A program made the translations under genes and the position numbers. From contig OV050030.1 in NCBI GenBank assembly GCA_920105625.2, forward strand, positions 412,935,034 to 412,999,033: a stretch of 64,000 nucleotides of DNA. The letters run 5' to 3'. Each line of letters opens with the position of its first letter. Positions within the stretch are counted from its first letter, which is position 1. Positions 1-12,690 of this stretch are shown in pieces. Below the pieces are notes generated by a model. It was not told the DNA's origin, searched no databases, and saw only the letters and a program-made list of their open reading frames with translations. The DNA comes from Clusia tigrina. Its lineage: Eukaryota; Arthropoda; Insecta; Diptera; Clusiidae.

Positions 1-2407
1 GTTTATTATTCGTTTATTCGTTATTTAAGTTGTTCTGGATGTGATGTACTCAATTCAGCGACTGCCGAAAAGTATTCCTCGTTCAGAGTACACAATTATT
101 TAGATATGAGCACAACAGACACGTACATTCACCCACTCAAAGCGACGAGCTAAGAAAATAAAGGATAAATAATTGTTTCTACTTCCATGGAAATGAAGTA
201 CTATAAATAAATGCGTTTGTTGAGGAGATGATAGCTGGGAGTGCGGATGCAACAGCTACAATCAAGGCTGAATAATGTCTCCCAGCGTTTGTAAATGTAT
301 ACGCGATATGTTGGCCATTTATATAAGCATTTAATACGATTGCCAGTTAAGAGGAGAAGTGGATTAAATATGCTGCACACACAAATTGTTACGAGCTAGG
401 ATTGCACGTACCGGAATAGGCTCTAAAGTGGCTACAAATCCTTTATTACATTATATAAAAAAAGCAAAAACAAATATAAACATACAATAAATATAAATTT
501 ATAATAAAACAGAATCAAATGAAATGAGAGAAAAACACATAAAAATAAAATAAATTCGATTGTGCCAAATTGAATGTAAAAAGTGAATTTAATTTTATAG
601 ATTACGCGATTGTCCTACAAATAAAGTACCACATAAAAAGTGACTCCCACCACTGTAATGTTCGTTCCTCATGAACCGTTCATCCATGGCGGATTTATGA
701 GATTTATTTCGCTCACATGCGAGTGCGCTCCACCCACATTCGCACTGCAAGGGCCGCCGCCGCACATGTTCCCCGCTTTATTGCGCTCATTTTTCACGTA
801 CCACTGCGAGGACGCGTGCCTCTCCGGCTGAAGTGTAAATGTGTCAATTTTGACAACGGTAGATATTTGTCATTAATAAATGACATGTTTCCCCATGTGC
901 AATATTAAAAAAACATTTTATTGATTTTATTTTCATGTTCCAACTTGTTTTCATTGTTCATTCAGTAAAGCTTCCCCAGGGATTTTCTGTGAAACAAAAA
1001 TGTGCTGGAAATTACTCTCTCCAATTCCCCTGTGAAAGAAATTTCCCATTTGGCTATTTGCGAAATCATCATTTGCATATTATTTATGAAGTTTGCTCGT
1101 GTATTAACATAATTTAACCTACGCATTATCAGGATGCTGGAAGACGTCGTAGTTAGCGAGGTCCAGAGAAAAATCTCGCATGTGGGTGGAAAAATTTGTA
1201 TATCTTAAGCTAGGACATTTGCCGAAAAGTTCTTTTTAATTACTGACACTACTAATCTGCCACTGGAACAATGTTCCTTTCGAATCGATCCTACATATAT
1301 TTTATATTATGAAGACGAATTATGGGAACCGAATCTGTTTTTGTTCAAATGTGAAAATGCCTTTACAAAATACTGAATAATTCGAGCAAGTTCAATGTCA
1401 AATCGCTCTTATTGCCATTAAACATTATTCGACTAATCTCTTTCGAATTCGTCTGCTTAACTTGTTAATAAATTATATCCACTTTTATTGTATAATTTTG
1501 GATTAATGTCAGTAAGTAATATGTGAATCATACTAAAATAGTACGAATTAATAAGTAAATAAACAAATTTGTGGAATGTGAGAATGGTAAGGAAACAGAC
1601 CAAAATCAGAGGTCTAAAATCATAATACAAATCAACCAGACATGAACTACAATGATGCTTCATTTCCAAATACTAATATACAACCGACAAAAAAAAAGTA
1701 GTTAGAAAAAGTAGTAAGAATTATCCAAAGTCAGAACATCATTCATCAGACTTAATAAACTAAAGAAATATGTGATAAAAGTGAATATCTTTCAGTGATC
1801 CTAACGAAAATAGACTATATCCAGGCTTGTGTAAGCGGATTTAAGGGCGCCTTGAAGAAGTTTAAGTACAACAACACAACAAGGTGAGGTGTTAAAGGAC
1901 ACTAGAGTAACAGACCAACATATCCATTATCCTTTAATTTAAAACTGGAATATGTAAATATTTCATCATAAACTAAAGTAATTATATAGAAGATATGTAT
2001 ATAAATAAAACGATTTGAAGAACTATTGGCAATTGAAGGACAATAACGTCGCTGAGCACCATCTGCAACATGCTGGCGCTATTATAAAGAGTACAAATCA
2101 CGATTATTGGGCTATAAAGAGTAAAAATCACGATTAAGGATTCTACTTGAATAAAGAGAAAGAACTTTAGAATTATAGGAAAGTGGAATACTGCTTTCCC
2201 TTATTTTCCCCAATCATGGATTTGCAAAAATTGTTCGATATCATCGGCGTTCGAAGTGTTCGACACCATCGAAAGTTTGGTAGTATGAAAAACGATTAAC
2301 TCAACTTTAAAGTAACCTAGAAGCTGATTCGTATGATTAATTCACTGTATGAGCATGGAAGACTAACGTGAACCTATAATTAAGCCAGAATCTGATCGCG
2401 TCGATTA
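1..2407. other. AT-rich non-coding stretch
   Basis: No coding region could be supported. Short open frames around 640-1117 do not resemble any family I know. A two-copy 30-bp repeat built on TATAAAGAGTA lies at about 2083-2135. Otherwise I see nothing specific. Confidence 0.5.
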
Positions 2408-2491
2408 CTATTATTATTATTATATCTTACACCATAATTAATTATGACTGCAAGGGAAATGAGTATTAACTCCTGAGGCCTTCGACTCGAT
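2408..2491 (-). repeat. SINE fragment (tail half), copy 1
   Basis: A TTATTATTATTATTA run is followed by the block TATCTTACACCATAATTAAT and then by CTGAGGCCTTCGACTCGA. The same two blocks occur in the same order at 5.1, 44.9 and 57.1 kb. Read on the minus strand this is the 3' half of the tRNA-derived SINE, ending in (AAT)n. The tRNA-like head is missing, because similarity stops after the CTTCGACTCGA block. Confidence 0.7.
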
Positions 2492-5096
2492 TAAAATATT
2501 TTATGAGAATACAAGATTAACCTGAAGCTGGAAGTGACAGAAAAGCGGATATGGTCGATTAAAGCTCTGTTTTAGAGGCGTTGCCTAAGGAAATGTCAGC
2601 TTGACCAGCAGAGTAAATCAGTGAAGCAGTTTTTCGCCATTATTCCTGTAAATAGTTCCGGAGAGTGTGTACTCGAAGAGAAGATATACTACCTGAAGTC
2701 TCTCTCACGCCTACTGAAGAACTTCTACAACGCCGCGAGTTTTTGTCGATCATCCACAACCAGGACCATATGGAGGCATTATTAGAGTACCTGAAGATGC
2801 CTACATAAAGAGTTGGTCTGGAGCGAATTATTTGAAATCCTGGAGAACATAATATACAATTACCAGGCACAAAATTTGAACAGGTCTATGTGTCCACTTT
2901 TCCAAGTGAGTAGTCCAGACAATAGAGGGGACTGTGGAGTAGGGTATGGACAAGTAGCACACCCAAAGGAAACCCAGTTATTAGATAATTGATTGTATCT
3001 AGAGTGGATAAATTATCAAGTTTGCGTTGCTAAGAGTTTCAAAAACATTCTAATACTAATACTTTTCGATGCATTTTTGTGCTATTTGATTCGCAGATAA
3101 CTCTTATTATTTCTTGAATTTCTTGGCGGAACATTTTTCTCAATTAATCTAATTATGTGTTCTTTAGATTCTGACGAATTGTTAAAAGGGCTCTCATAGA
3201 ATATGTGAATTGAAAATAATTTTCCATGGAGCGTACTCATATTACAGTACTTAAAACAGCGGATCCTCTGCTTTCCAACAACTCCAGTTTATTCGCTATG
3301 GCAAATTTATATTTGCCGTGAATCAAATAACCCAGCCCAACTTCGACTTCTGCTCCAGCGTACGACCATATTGATTTTCGAGACTTAAGACTTCCGCATA
3401 AATTACTCATCAATCTCTAGTTAGCTTTAAACCAACACAAATCACTCATTCATAATCATCAAGATTAATGCCATAAACGCTGTGTGGGAGTATTTAGTGC
3501 AATCAATACCGGGATAGCGATTAATCACAGAAGAATGAGTAATTTGTGCCAGGAAGCATTGAAGTTGTTTATTTATTTATAATATAAATAACAATACAGG
3601 GATTAACTACTCCACTGAACTGAAGAGCATTTGCGAGTTAGCGAAGGCATTGCTTAATCGTTGAAGACTTATGATAAACTAATTACCAAATTTACATTAA
3701 TTAGCTTTCACTTCGCTCAAGTGCAACAGAAATTACCAAAGTTTCTGTGCTGACTTTACATGAAAACGGACTAGTGAAGGGGTGAATCACAATAAACTAA
3801 TTTCAGAGGCCAGGTAAATACAATTTTTAGCAAATTAGGAGGACATCAAATTCACAGCAACAAAAATTCTTCATTATGTCAGGTTTATGAGGTCTTCCGT
3901 GGTTTTAAGAACTCTGACTCACTTCTTTAGCTACATTTAAACATTCCTATTACCAATATTTTTTAGATTCTTTAAGGATTCACTTCATTGCATTGTTTCA
4001 ACAGCTGAACTAGTTTAGAACTTTTTTCCTATCTTCAGTGTTTTTTTTCCAAATTTTACTGAATAATTCAGCCGTGAGTGCCCTACCTCAATATTCATAA
4101 AATATAATAATAAATTGCTGTCTTTTCCACTCGATGCTTTCTTTTGTCTAAGAATTATACGAATAAATACTTGCCCCAAGCTAAGTCCTCTATGCTCTCC
4201 TTTTAACAAATTTTATCATAAATACTACAGAAATATTTTAACTATTTTATTATCTGCAAAATACCCAAATAAAGTTTTAACATTTTAAGAGAACATTTCC
4301 GGCACCCAAAAACTTTGGCATAAATCCACAGGAAGTGAACTATTACCTCCCTTCATATTTCATGTTACGTCTTGTTTGTAAGGATATCAGCGTACACATG
4401 CGAGTGAAGCTGCTGGGCAGGTTGAAAGGAAGTGTTAAATAGAGACAAAAGGAAAACTGGAATTTAGATGAATTTATAAAATTAGTGTATATCAGATTAC
4501 TACATAAGCCTTGCATGAAGCCATGTTAAATTTCCTTTTCTCATGTACCTTCAGGATAAACATGATGTGCAGAATAAGTTATATAAACATGAAAAGTGAG
4601 TAAAGTTTTATTAGAAATGGAAAACGAAATATGTTAAAACATGTGAAATTTTATGACTGTGCAATCAGGAATAAACTCTGAAATGAGAGATCAGAAAAAT
4701 TTACCGTAAGATCAAGTTTCCGAAGTTTTATGCTAAAGCTGAACTGAAAAAAGCTGGAGTGGAAACACCCAAGTAAAGAATAGTAACCAAGAACAATGTG
4801 TTAAGTAAATATATTACCATTATATCCAACAAGTTCTGTTCCTGGAATAGTTAGTAAAGGTTGAAGATAAATAGTTTCGTTTGAATGTAGATTCATATTG
4901 GGCTACAAAGATCACTTGAAGAAAGAAAATCCGTGGAATAACTTGACATGGTGGGTCCTGGCACCTTTCCAGAACCAGAAATAATAAATTAATGTTGATA
5001 TAATTGAATGAATAATTTCAATTATGAAACCACTAAAATAGTTGGAACAAATTGTGGAATATATCGATAATGCACTCTGCAAAATGGTGGGTGAAA
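2492..5096. other. non-coding stretch
   Basis: No gene or mobile element recognised. All frames are short and interrupted. Confidence 0.45.
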
Positions 5097-5306
5097 TTAT
5101 TATTAATATTATTATTATTATTATTATTATTATATCCTACACCATAATTAACTATGACTGCAAGGATTCAGGGGAATGAGTACTAGCTACTGAGGCCTTC
5201 GACTCGAAGAGAAAAAAATTTTTAGAAAGAACCCTTTTTTAGATCAACCTGCGACCTTCTGAGAGTCAGTCTTGCACGCTTTAACTAGGCCACATATGGC
5301 GGCTGT
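5097..5306 (-). repeat. tRNA-derived SINE, copy 2 (near full length)
   Basis: On the minus strand this starts with a tRNA-like head (GCCGCCATATGTGGCCTAG, then a B-box-like GCAGGTTGATCT). It continues into a body shared with the copy at 44.9 kb (CTTCGAGTCGAAGGCCTCAG) and ends in a long (AAT)n run at 5097-5133. The B box is decayed relative to the 44.9 kb copy. No clean target duplication was found, although similar G-rich/A-rich flanks occur on both sides. Confidence 0.7.
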
Positions 5307-7489
5307 GGGGTAAAAAGACAGTCATTAGTAAAACATCATAAATATGTATTCATAAACAAAGAGCCATAAACAATCAGTCATAAAAAAGAGTAAAAAGTTA
5401 TGTAGAGAGTCATTAAACGTAATCTCTTTTGCCCTAATGGACTTTATTTTCGCGTGCGTTGGATTGACCTGGAAAGTCGATCAAATAAATCAATAATATG
5501 CATCGTGAGGCAGTTTTGAATTCGCAGCATCATATATAGGACAGTTATAGATGTAAACCGGGACGTGTGAATTGTCGCTTGGACGTTTAAGATAATCAAG
5601 GATGTAAATGAAACTCTTTAAAAAGGTGCTAAATAATGCCGTGAAGAAATATAATGTTTAATATCTGCTGTTTATTCATACTACTTTCATTGAAGTTATT
5701 TATCAGCCAGGAATTTTTTTTATCTAATCCAGTGATTGAACTTTTAGCAACAGTAATTTAAGTGACAATAATAGTTGATGTTTAAAAAAGGCGTTTTTTA
5801 TAAAAGGAATTTTCTACGTCAAATCCTGATACTAAACTACTTTAAATCCATAATAAAAAGCAATATTTAAAAATTTATGGACAAAACAATCCAGTGATCG
5901 AACTATTAATAAAACTAATTTTCGTACTAATATTGCAATAATTATTTTCGTCTGTTCTAACTAACCACATAAGAAATGCTTTCATCTACAAACTCCCTGA
6001 ATAGTCATTTTATTGAATAGGCCATAAAGTTCCTTCAAGTGTCCTTCAAAAGGAGCTTTCGCTTCTGTACACAGAGTCCCTAATACTTGACACATTTTCA
6101 TAGAAAAACCACTACTCGTACACAAGGAATTACTCTCCACTGGAGTACCGAACACTTGCCGCAAATTATGTGTCCAGACCAAGCGCTTTCCCTATGCACA
6201 ACGGAAGAAGAGTGGCAGATGTGTAAGCAACAGGATGTGATAATGCGGAGCAGAGTGGTAATCCTGCCGTTGGGTAACCTGCGCTTTGCTTTGTTAGGGC
6301 ACACACCAACGGAAGTAAGCAGATAACAAAAATAGACAAGCAGCGACACGCATAGCAACAAGCGGCTTAAGTGGAAGTGCCTGTGGTCGTGAACGAAGAG
6401 CCATGACCAATTCAGTATTCTCCCACACTTGTACCATCGTCGTTAGGGTTGCTGCTTACTTTCTACCAAGAGGGAAACATATACAATAGTGCCGCTGTTG
6501 TCACCTGATGTGAAAGCAAAAACAGTCAGTATACAAATTGTATTGGGTATACAAGGATGGTTCTCCTTCAAGGATTTATTAAAATTTTGTGTCTTTATTT
6601 TTTAATTTGGTTAAAATAGTCCCTCTCTTTTACACTATTCTTCACTTTCTCTCATAAGAATATGGCTACGAATCTTTTAAAAAGTGTGAATCAAGTGTCG
6701 ACTCCGTTCATGGCTGCTTCCCCAAGAGCAACTCTCAATATTTGCAACACTTACTGCAGCAGGGTCAGTGCTGTCCGGCTACACCACAAGTGGACTCACT
6801 ACACTGACACTGGACGCAAATCAACAACTTGCTCCACAGAAGTGCCATTCAAGGTTTCGAAATTTTTTCTCGTCATTTGCTTTCGTTTCATTGCAACTTC
6901 CATTGCCGTGGCGCTGGTATTTTATATTTGCACAGACCTCATTTAGTTGTTGTTGTTTGCTTGTTCAGCCAACATTTTCAGGACATTCCTCATAGTTCCA
7001 AAGGCTTTTGTATAAAGATATTTGGTAGAGTAGGGAACATTTGTCGGATTAATCTTAAGAATTATTCCAGTAAAGCTATGCAGCAAATAATGCAAGAAAC
7101 TAAGGAAATACGGAAAGAGGAATATGTATGTATAAATACAGAAAGAAGCACACAAAGAGGTTGAGACGGAGATATAGTTAGATGTAGATATATAAATGTA
7201 AATATATAAATGTATGAAATCTATAAAATATGTAGGCAGGTAAAACATAAAGAGATGAGAAACTCAGAAATATGGAAAGATGGAGAAATAATGGAACGGA
7301 GAATTGAGATAGATACACATAAATTATGAATATTCAAACAGAGGTGGAGTGGTGATAATGGCAGTGGAGGTAGTGGCGTTGGTAAAGGTGCTGGAAGAAG
7401 GGGAAGTAGAAGTCGAAATTGCCGTAGATAAAGAAGCAGATCGATTAAAGATATACTCGTATATAGGAAAAAGTGCGCTGTATACGCCA
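5307..7489. other. non-coding stretch with low-complexity end
   Basis: No supported gene. Overlapping open frames on both strands at 5980-6360 and 6660-7160 look like chance openings, with no recognisable domain and no codon pattern. The segment 7120-7480 is low complexity: ATA-rich, then G-rich GGTGGAGTGG-type sequence. Confidence 0.45.
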
Positions 7490-7494
7490 TGGAG

Positions 7495-9376
7495 AGCGGC
7501 CTTGGTTTAACAATGAAATAAAGACATTAATAGACTTACGTGACGCAGCATATAAACGATGGAAACGTTACTAGGTATCTCATTTTCACGAAACATATAC
7601 AACCTTTAGAAGACAGGTCATAAAGGAGTTTGGATTGCTAAATATAAATATTATGAGGGTAGATTCTCTAATGCTGTAAGTAGCAATCAGGCGTGGAGAC
7701 ATATGCGGGGCATTGGCTTGGGGAAGAGCGGTGCACCTCCAAATATTGATTCTGATCTCAATGAGCTGAATCAGTGGTTTGTTAACCTCTCGATCGAACC
7801 AGTCCATGAGGATAGTGATTTAGATTTTTGTAGTCTTGTGTCTTCTGAGTGTATGTTTGGTTTTGGTGGTGTAGAAGAGTCGGATGTGTTGGAGTGTTTT
7901 CTGAGTGTAATGTCGAATGCTTGCGGTACTGATGAGATTCATCCCGTTCTTGTAAAGGCACTTCTTCCTGGGCTGCTTCCGGTCATTACCCATATTTTTA
8001 ATACAGCGATAATGACTTCAACATTTCCAACATAGTGGAAGGTAGCAAAATCAGACAATGACTACCACGCCAAAATCAGACAATGACTTCCGACCAATTG
8101 CTACTTTGCCATACTTGTCTAAAGTACTTGAATTACTTATGACTAAACAAATGAGGACATTTTTATAGGGAAATGGGTTTATCACTGAAAGACGATCTGG
8201 GTATACACCAAGGCGGAGCTGCATAACGGCCCTAATTGATGTAGTGGAAGATATTCGGGTGACTCTTGACTCTAATAGGATGAGTTTCTTAACACTGTTG
8301 GACCATTCGAAAGCATTTGACTGTGTTGACCATGATATTTTATGTACAAAACTATTGAAAATGTATAACTTCTCGCCCACTGCGGTAAAGTTATAAAAAT
8401 CGTACCTCACATACCTCACACAGAATACAGGCGGTTTACCAACCGTGTAGCAGTTCTGTGGTGGCTTCTAATTTTCTTTCTGGGGGTCGAGGGGTGCCAC
8501 AGGGCTCTCTTATGGGAACACTTCTCTTTTGCTTATACATAAGTGCCTGTCTTACATTATTGCAATATTCAAATGTATACTGATGACATTCAAATTTACA
8601 TCAGTTGTACACCGAACGAAGTTGTCGACTGTGTCACCATAACTAATATAGACCTGAGTAATATATATGTGTGGGCAGGAAGGAATGGTTTGTGTCTTAA
8701 TCCGGCTTAATCTAAGTGTTTGGTGGTCTACAAGAAACACTTCGTAACCGCGGGTCTCCCTGGGATACTCATACATTCGTCGGCAATTAATTGTGTAAAA
8801 GTGATTAAAAATTTGGAAGTCATAATTGATGGTACTCTATTGTGGAATAGTCATATTGCAGTAACGGTTGGTAAAGTCAATGGTATGCTGCGATCCCTAT
8901 AGCATATGCAATATTTTACTCCTCTCAGGATTAGAATGATACTACCTTCTCCCAACTATGTTGTATGGTTGTGAAATATTTGGGAATTGTGATGCAGTAA
9001 GTAAGCGAAAACTCAATGTGTTATTTAACACTATATCGAGGCACACTTATAATTTAAGTCGAAGAGTTCATGTGCTGGGCGCGCAATAGAAATTTTTCAT
9101 ATCAGATTCGATCAGCTTTCTGACACTCGAAGTATTCTATAGTTCCAAAAGATTATTTGCACTTAGGAGCCTTCATATTCGTTTAGGCGCCTTAAATTTA
9201 ATCTCTCTAGCCGTTATAATCGGCGTGTCCCTTTGAGAGTTTCCTCACTTAAGTCTGATCGTCAATTTTTCGTTAATGCTGTAAGTCTTTGGAATTCGCT
9301 GGTGTTACGGATAGAAGATATTGGCAATACTAATCTATTCAAAATTGAGCTTAATAAACACTTCCAGGGGCAATGA
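7495..9376 (+). pseudogene. CR1-type reverse transcriptase remnant
   Basis: Residues NEIKTLIDLRDAAYKRWKRY mark the connector before RT, followed by a TAG near 7573. An open stretch at 7703-8035 carries the first RT block (GTDEIHPVLVKALLPGLLP). After a TAG near 8033 the block NDFRPIATLPYLSKVLELL follows at about 8077. The catalytic aspartate motif KAFDCVDHDIL lies near 8310. The second catalytic motif is Y-T-D-D (about 8575) instead of the usual Y-A-D-D. The C-terminal region near 9268-9376 has the FKIELNKHFQ-type ending. A short local duplication (AAAATCAGACAATGACT) sits at 8047-8088. Multiple stops and frame changes make it non-functional. Confidence 0.8.
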
Positions 9377-9407
9377 ATTTATGTGCTGAATTGAGTTGCA
9401 CTGTGGG

Positions 9408-9460
9408 TTGTATGTGACCGCATATACTGTTTATATGTATGTATACGCGGTCACATACAA
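9408..9460 (+). other. long hairpin in LINE 3' UTR
   Basis: Two 20-nt arms (9408-9427 and 9441-9460) are reverse complements at 19 of 20 positions and enclose a 13-nt loop. It lies between the last RT-like coding residues and the triplet tail of the CR1-type element. Confidence 0.75.
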
Positions 9461-9709
9461 ATTTAAGGCTGTACATTTTTATTGATTCAAAGCTGTATTG
9501 TATTGATGAATTGAAAGATTAATTGTTGAAGTGCAAATAGTATTGAAATTTTTTTTATGTACTCTGTAAGCTATTGTATTTTATAGTATAAGTTGAATTA
9601 TGTCCGGATTATTGTACTAAATTATATCACTTCATGTTATTGGGATAATTTGACAAGGTTTGCTTTAATGTCCCAAGTTGAACGTAAATTAATAATAATA
9701 ATAATAATA

Positions 9710-10849
9710 GTAAATGAGAAGAAGTATAAAATAATGGAAAATTGGAGATTGATCGAAAAAATAATGAAGATGAATGATGAGAAAAGTCAGAGGTAGAGCA
9801 AGAGTAAAGTGTTAGATCTGAAATTAGGTGTGAAGGTAGTGGAAGAGATAGAGATATATAGACAAGTAAATATTAATTGATAGAATATACAGTATGATAG
9901 AAATATAGAGCAATAGATAGAGACATATGGAGATAAATAAAGAAGATTCAAACAAAATGGTCATAGAGATAGAGAAAGAGATAGTGCGAAAGTTCGACAT
10001 ATATAGAAAAGTAGTTGGATAAAAACATGCAAATATAAAAAAGTGACAAAGATAGAGAGATATAATTCCAGCCAGAAAATCTGATAAGTATTTGATAATG
10101 AATGAAAAGAAAAATTAGAATAATAAGCGCAAATTTCTTCATTTTTATATATCGATTTGCATTGGTTCAATATATTAGTTAGGCAATAAAATGGAAATCA
10201 ATGAGAATTATACAAGACCTGCAAGAACTCAAATTCGAAACCGGAAATTCTAAACCGAGAAAAAGAAAGATTCAACAATAAGGAAATTTCAAGATAATGA
10301 AGACAATGCAACTTTGATTACTATAACCACACGTACCCGTCTATCATGTCCAACAACATATCTCCATCTCACCTGACATCATGAACCTTATTTTCCGTGC
10401 GACTATGAGAAACATGGACATTTTCAGAGTTTAGATATGTTATCTGAATAGCTATTACCCCACCTTTTATACGCACTTAACCTAACAATTTACTTAATTA
10501 TTATCTTGACAATTTACTTCTGCGAGTTACTGAATCCATCATTGTGTGACAATTTAGTGCTGCTTGTTTTTAGTCCTTTGTAATTTTTCTAATTCACTAC
10601 CAATCTAATTTGAGCTCCACAAAATTGTATTACACGCTAATCAGCTAAATAAATAGGTTTGTATGCGCGGAGTATATATTCTTTTATGTATTGTTGCCAA
10701 TCTGATTGTTCCGGCTCTATTTTGGTTGCGAGTCCTTATACGAGTCTAGTTGGAAATGTGATGTTCGAACAGTATATCTCGCACTGCTAAATTTGTTTTT
10801 AATATAATACAAATGATATTAATTTGTTATTTATATGTTTTGTAGTGAT
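9710..10849. other. non-coding, GATA/AGATA-rich
   Basis: The segment 9840-10080 is rich in AGAGATA-like units and purine-biased. The rest is plain AT-rich sequence without recognisable features. Confidence 0.45.
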
Positions 10850-10857
10850 TTTTGTGG

Positions 10858-11340
10858 GTTAGGTTAGGTTGGGATAGTACCGAAAAGAAGCTCACATATG
10901 TCAAGACTTGTAATACAGAGACATGGGTCCATTAGACGAAATCACCCCCCGGGTCTGAACGGGCTACTAGTGCGATTCCCTGATGAAGCGAACGATCCTG
11001 CTTATACTAATGGAGGACATCTCAGGAAGATCCTCGAGAAAATATTCGCCCACAAAACGGAATTTTATTATTGCAAGGACAGGGCAGTAGCACATCAAGT
11101 GTGGGATGTCCTAGTCCCACGACCAGTAAATGCAGTAAGAGCCATTAGAGGGTAGGTTTAGCCTCTGGGCATATGTGCCAATGATACAATGGCCTATCAG
11201 GACTGCAACTGTTGTGATGAGTAAATGCAGTAAATTTGTCGATCTATTAGGGCTCAGCGAAGACAATATTTCTCTGGAGATCCTGCAGGTGTGTTCCTCA
11301 CACCAGAGCCTGCTAGCTACACGCCTGTATTATTGTCTAT
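10858..11340 (+). repeat. unclassified repeat starting with GGTTAGGTTAGGTT
   Basis: This block is richer in GC than its surroundings and begins GGGTTAGGTTAGGTTGGG at about 10857. It holds an open frame at 10898-11155 (85 codons) with no domain I recognise, then a second short open frame. The TTAGG-like opening and the changed base composition suggest an interspersed repeat. Family and ends are not determined. Confidence 0.35.
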
Positions 11341-12190
11341 TCTGTTCTATTTTTATGGGTTGGTTTCATAATAGTAATTTTCGACAAAATTTGATACAAG
11401 ACTTCATTCAATTCAGCTAGAAACAAGATTTTCATTTTTTTTATATTTTTCCAGACTTAAGTTTCGAAAGTTCTGTTCTTATATTTTATATTATATATTA
11501 AATTTATGAACATTTTTTGATGTTGTTTGTTTGGAAAGATTATTGACCAAATAATTTGTAATCGTTAAGCACTTTAAACATGTGTCTTTATATTTTTGCG
11601 GTAGTCGTATAATCAAAACGGTGTTTAATATTAAAATATGTTGAAATAATTCCTAAGATCATTTTTTACTTTATCAACATTTGCCCCCCCCCCCCCTCTT
11701 TTGAAACACATTTTTGGATCCCTATCCAACAGGCCACCCACTCTCATACGCCCACGCCCACATCCATGTACGTATCTCTTTGTTTACTCTTCCGCATAAA
11801 CTAAACTACATTAAAATTATGTTCATATGCGAGCAAGGCAAATAAACATTTGGGTGATTGTGTTCATAGCTGAACTGTCGATGACACAACATAATATTCG
11901 GTACACAGTTTGTGTGCGATAATTATGTGTGTTTATTATTTGTGAAACATGAATAACAACGAGAAAGCAAATAGGCGTAAGAACATGGAAAATAGTGTGC
12001 AAATAAGCGCAAATGCTTGATAAAATAATGACATATAGTTTTATAAATAATCTCCTAATGAGAAGTTTCTCCTTAATGGTATTTAAACAAACATTCTGTC
12101 AGTGAACGAACAGGAAATAAACTACGATGTTTATGGAGAAACTGATTGGGTAAATATCAGAAGATGGCATGGATAACAATACAACTAAAT
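11341..12190. other. non-coding stretch with C13 homopolymer
   Basis: No gene. A run of 13 C residues lies at 11684-11696. Confidence 0.5.
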
Positions 12191-12193
12191 AGT

Positions 12194-12690
12194 AGTACAA
12201 AGTTGCACCTGGCACGACAAAAGATTGAACATGGAATTGCTGGGGAATATGAAACAGAAGCTACACTCTTTAAGGACATTCGCCGTGCTTTAAAAATCTG
12301 AATAAGAAATTTATTCAGGACTTACTGAATATCAGTATAAAGTTGCGCCTCGCAACTGAAACGAATTGAACCTGGAATTGCTGAAGAAATCGAAAAAGAA
12401 GACACACACATTAAAGGCATTCGCAGCGTTTTGAAAATCTGAGTCAGAAATGTATACAGAAATTACTGATTAGCAGTACAAAGTCGCTCCTTCCAGTTGA
12501 AAGCAATTGAAGCTGGAATGGCTAAGAAATTCGAAACGGATGTCGCTCAGTTTAAATGTATTCGCAGATAATTAATAAAAACTAAACATAGGTTAAGTGC
12601 TTGGACTACTGAATAGCAGTAAAAGTTCTTCCTCACAACCGAGGGGTTTTTAAAAATTGAATAAGGAATTGGTGCAGGAGTGTTCCGACC
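12194..12690. repeat. decayed tandem repeat, ~141-bp unit
   Basis: The landmark AGTACAAAGTTGC (and variants) recurs at 12194, 12334, 12475 and 12618, so the spacings are 140, 141 and 143 bp. Each landmark is followed by ATTGAA..TGGAATTGCT and then a TTTAAA/ATTAAA..CATTCGC segment. Units have diverged by substitutions and small indels. The last copy is partial. Confidence 0.7.

Larger units (their letters stand above)
7490..9709 (+). mobile_element. degenerate CR1/L2-type non-LTR retrotransposon
   Basis: A 5'-truncated LINE starts in the linker between endonuclease and reverse transcriptase (residues PWFNNEIKTL at about 7495). It runs through the RT domain and a C-terminal tail (SLWNSLV near 9290) into a 3' UTR that ends in a TAA/AAT trinucleotide run at 9689-9709. 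The motif string 'DHSKAFD.VDH' and the triplet-repeat tail are typical of CR1/L2-like clades rather than poly(A)-tailed jockey elements; this clade call is an inference. The reading frame is broken many times, so the copy is dead. Confidence 0.8.

Noticed and set aside
6087..6361. Overlapping open frames on both strands near 6.1-6.3 kb
   Set aside because: Mirror-image openings without domains or codon bias.
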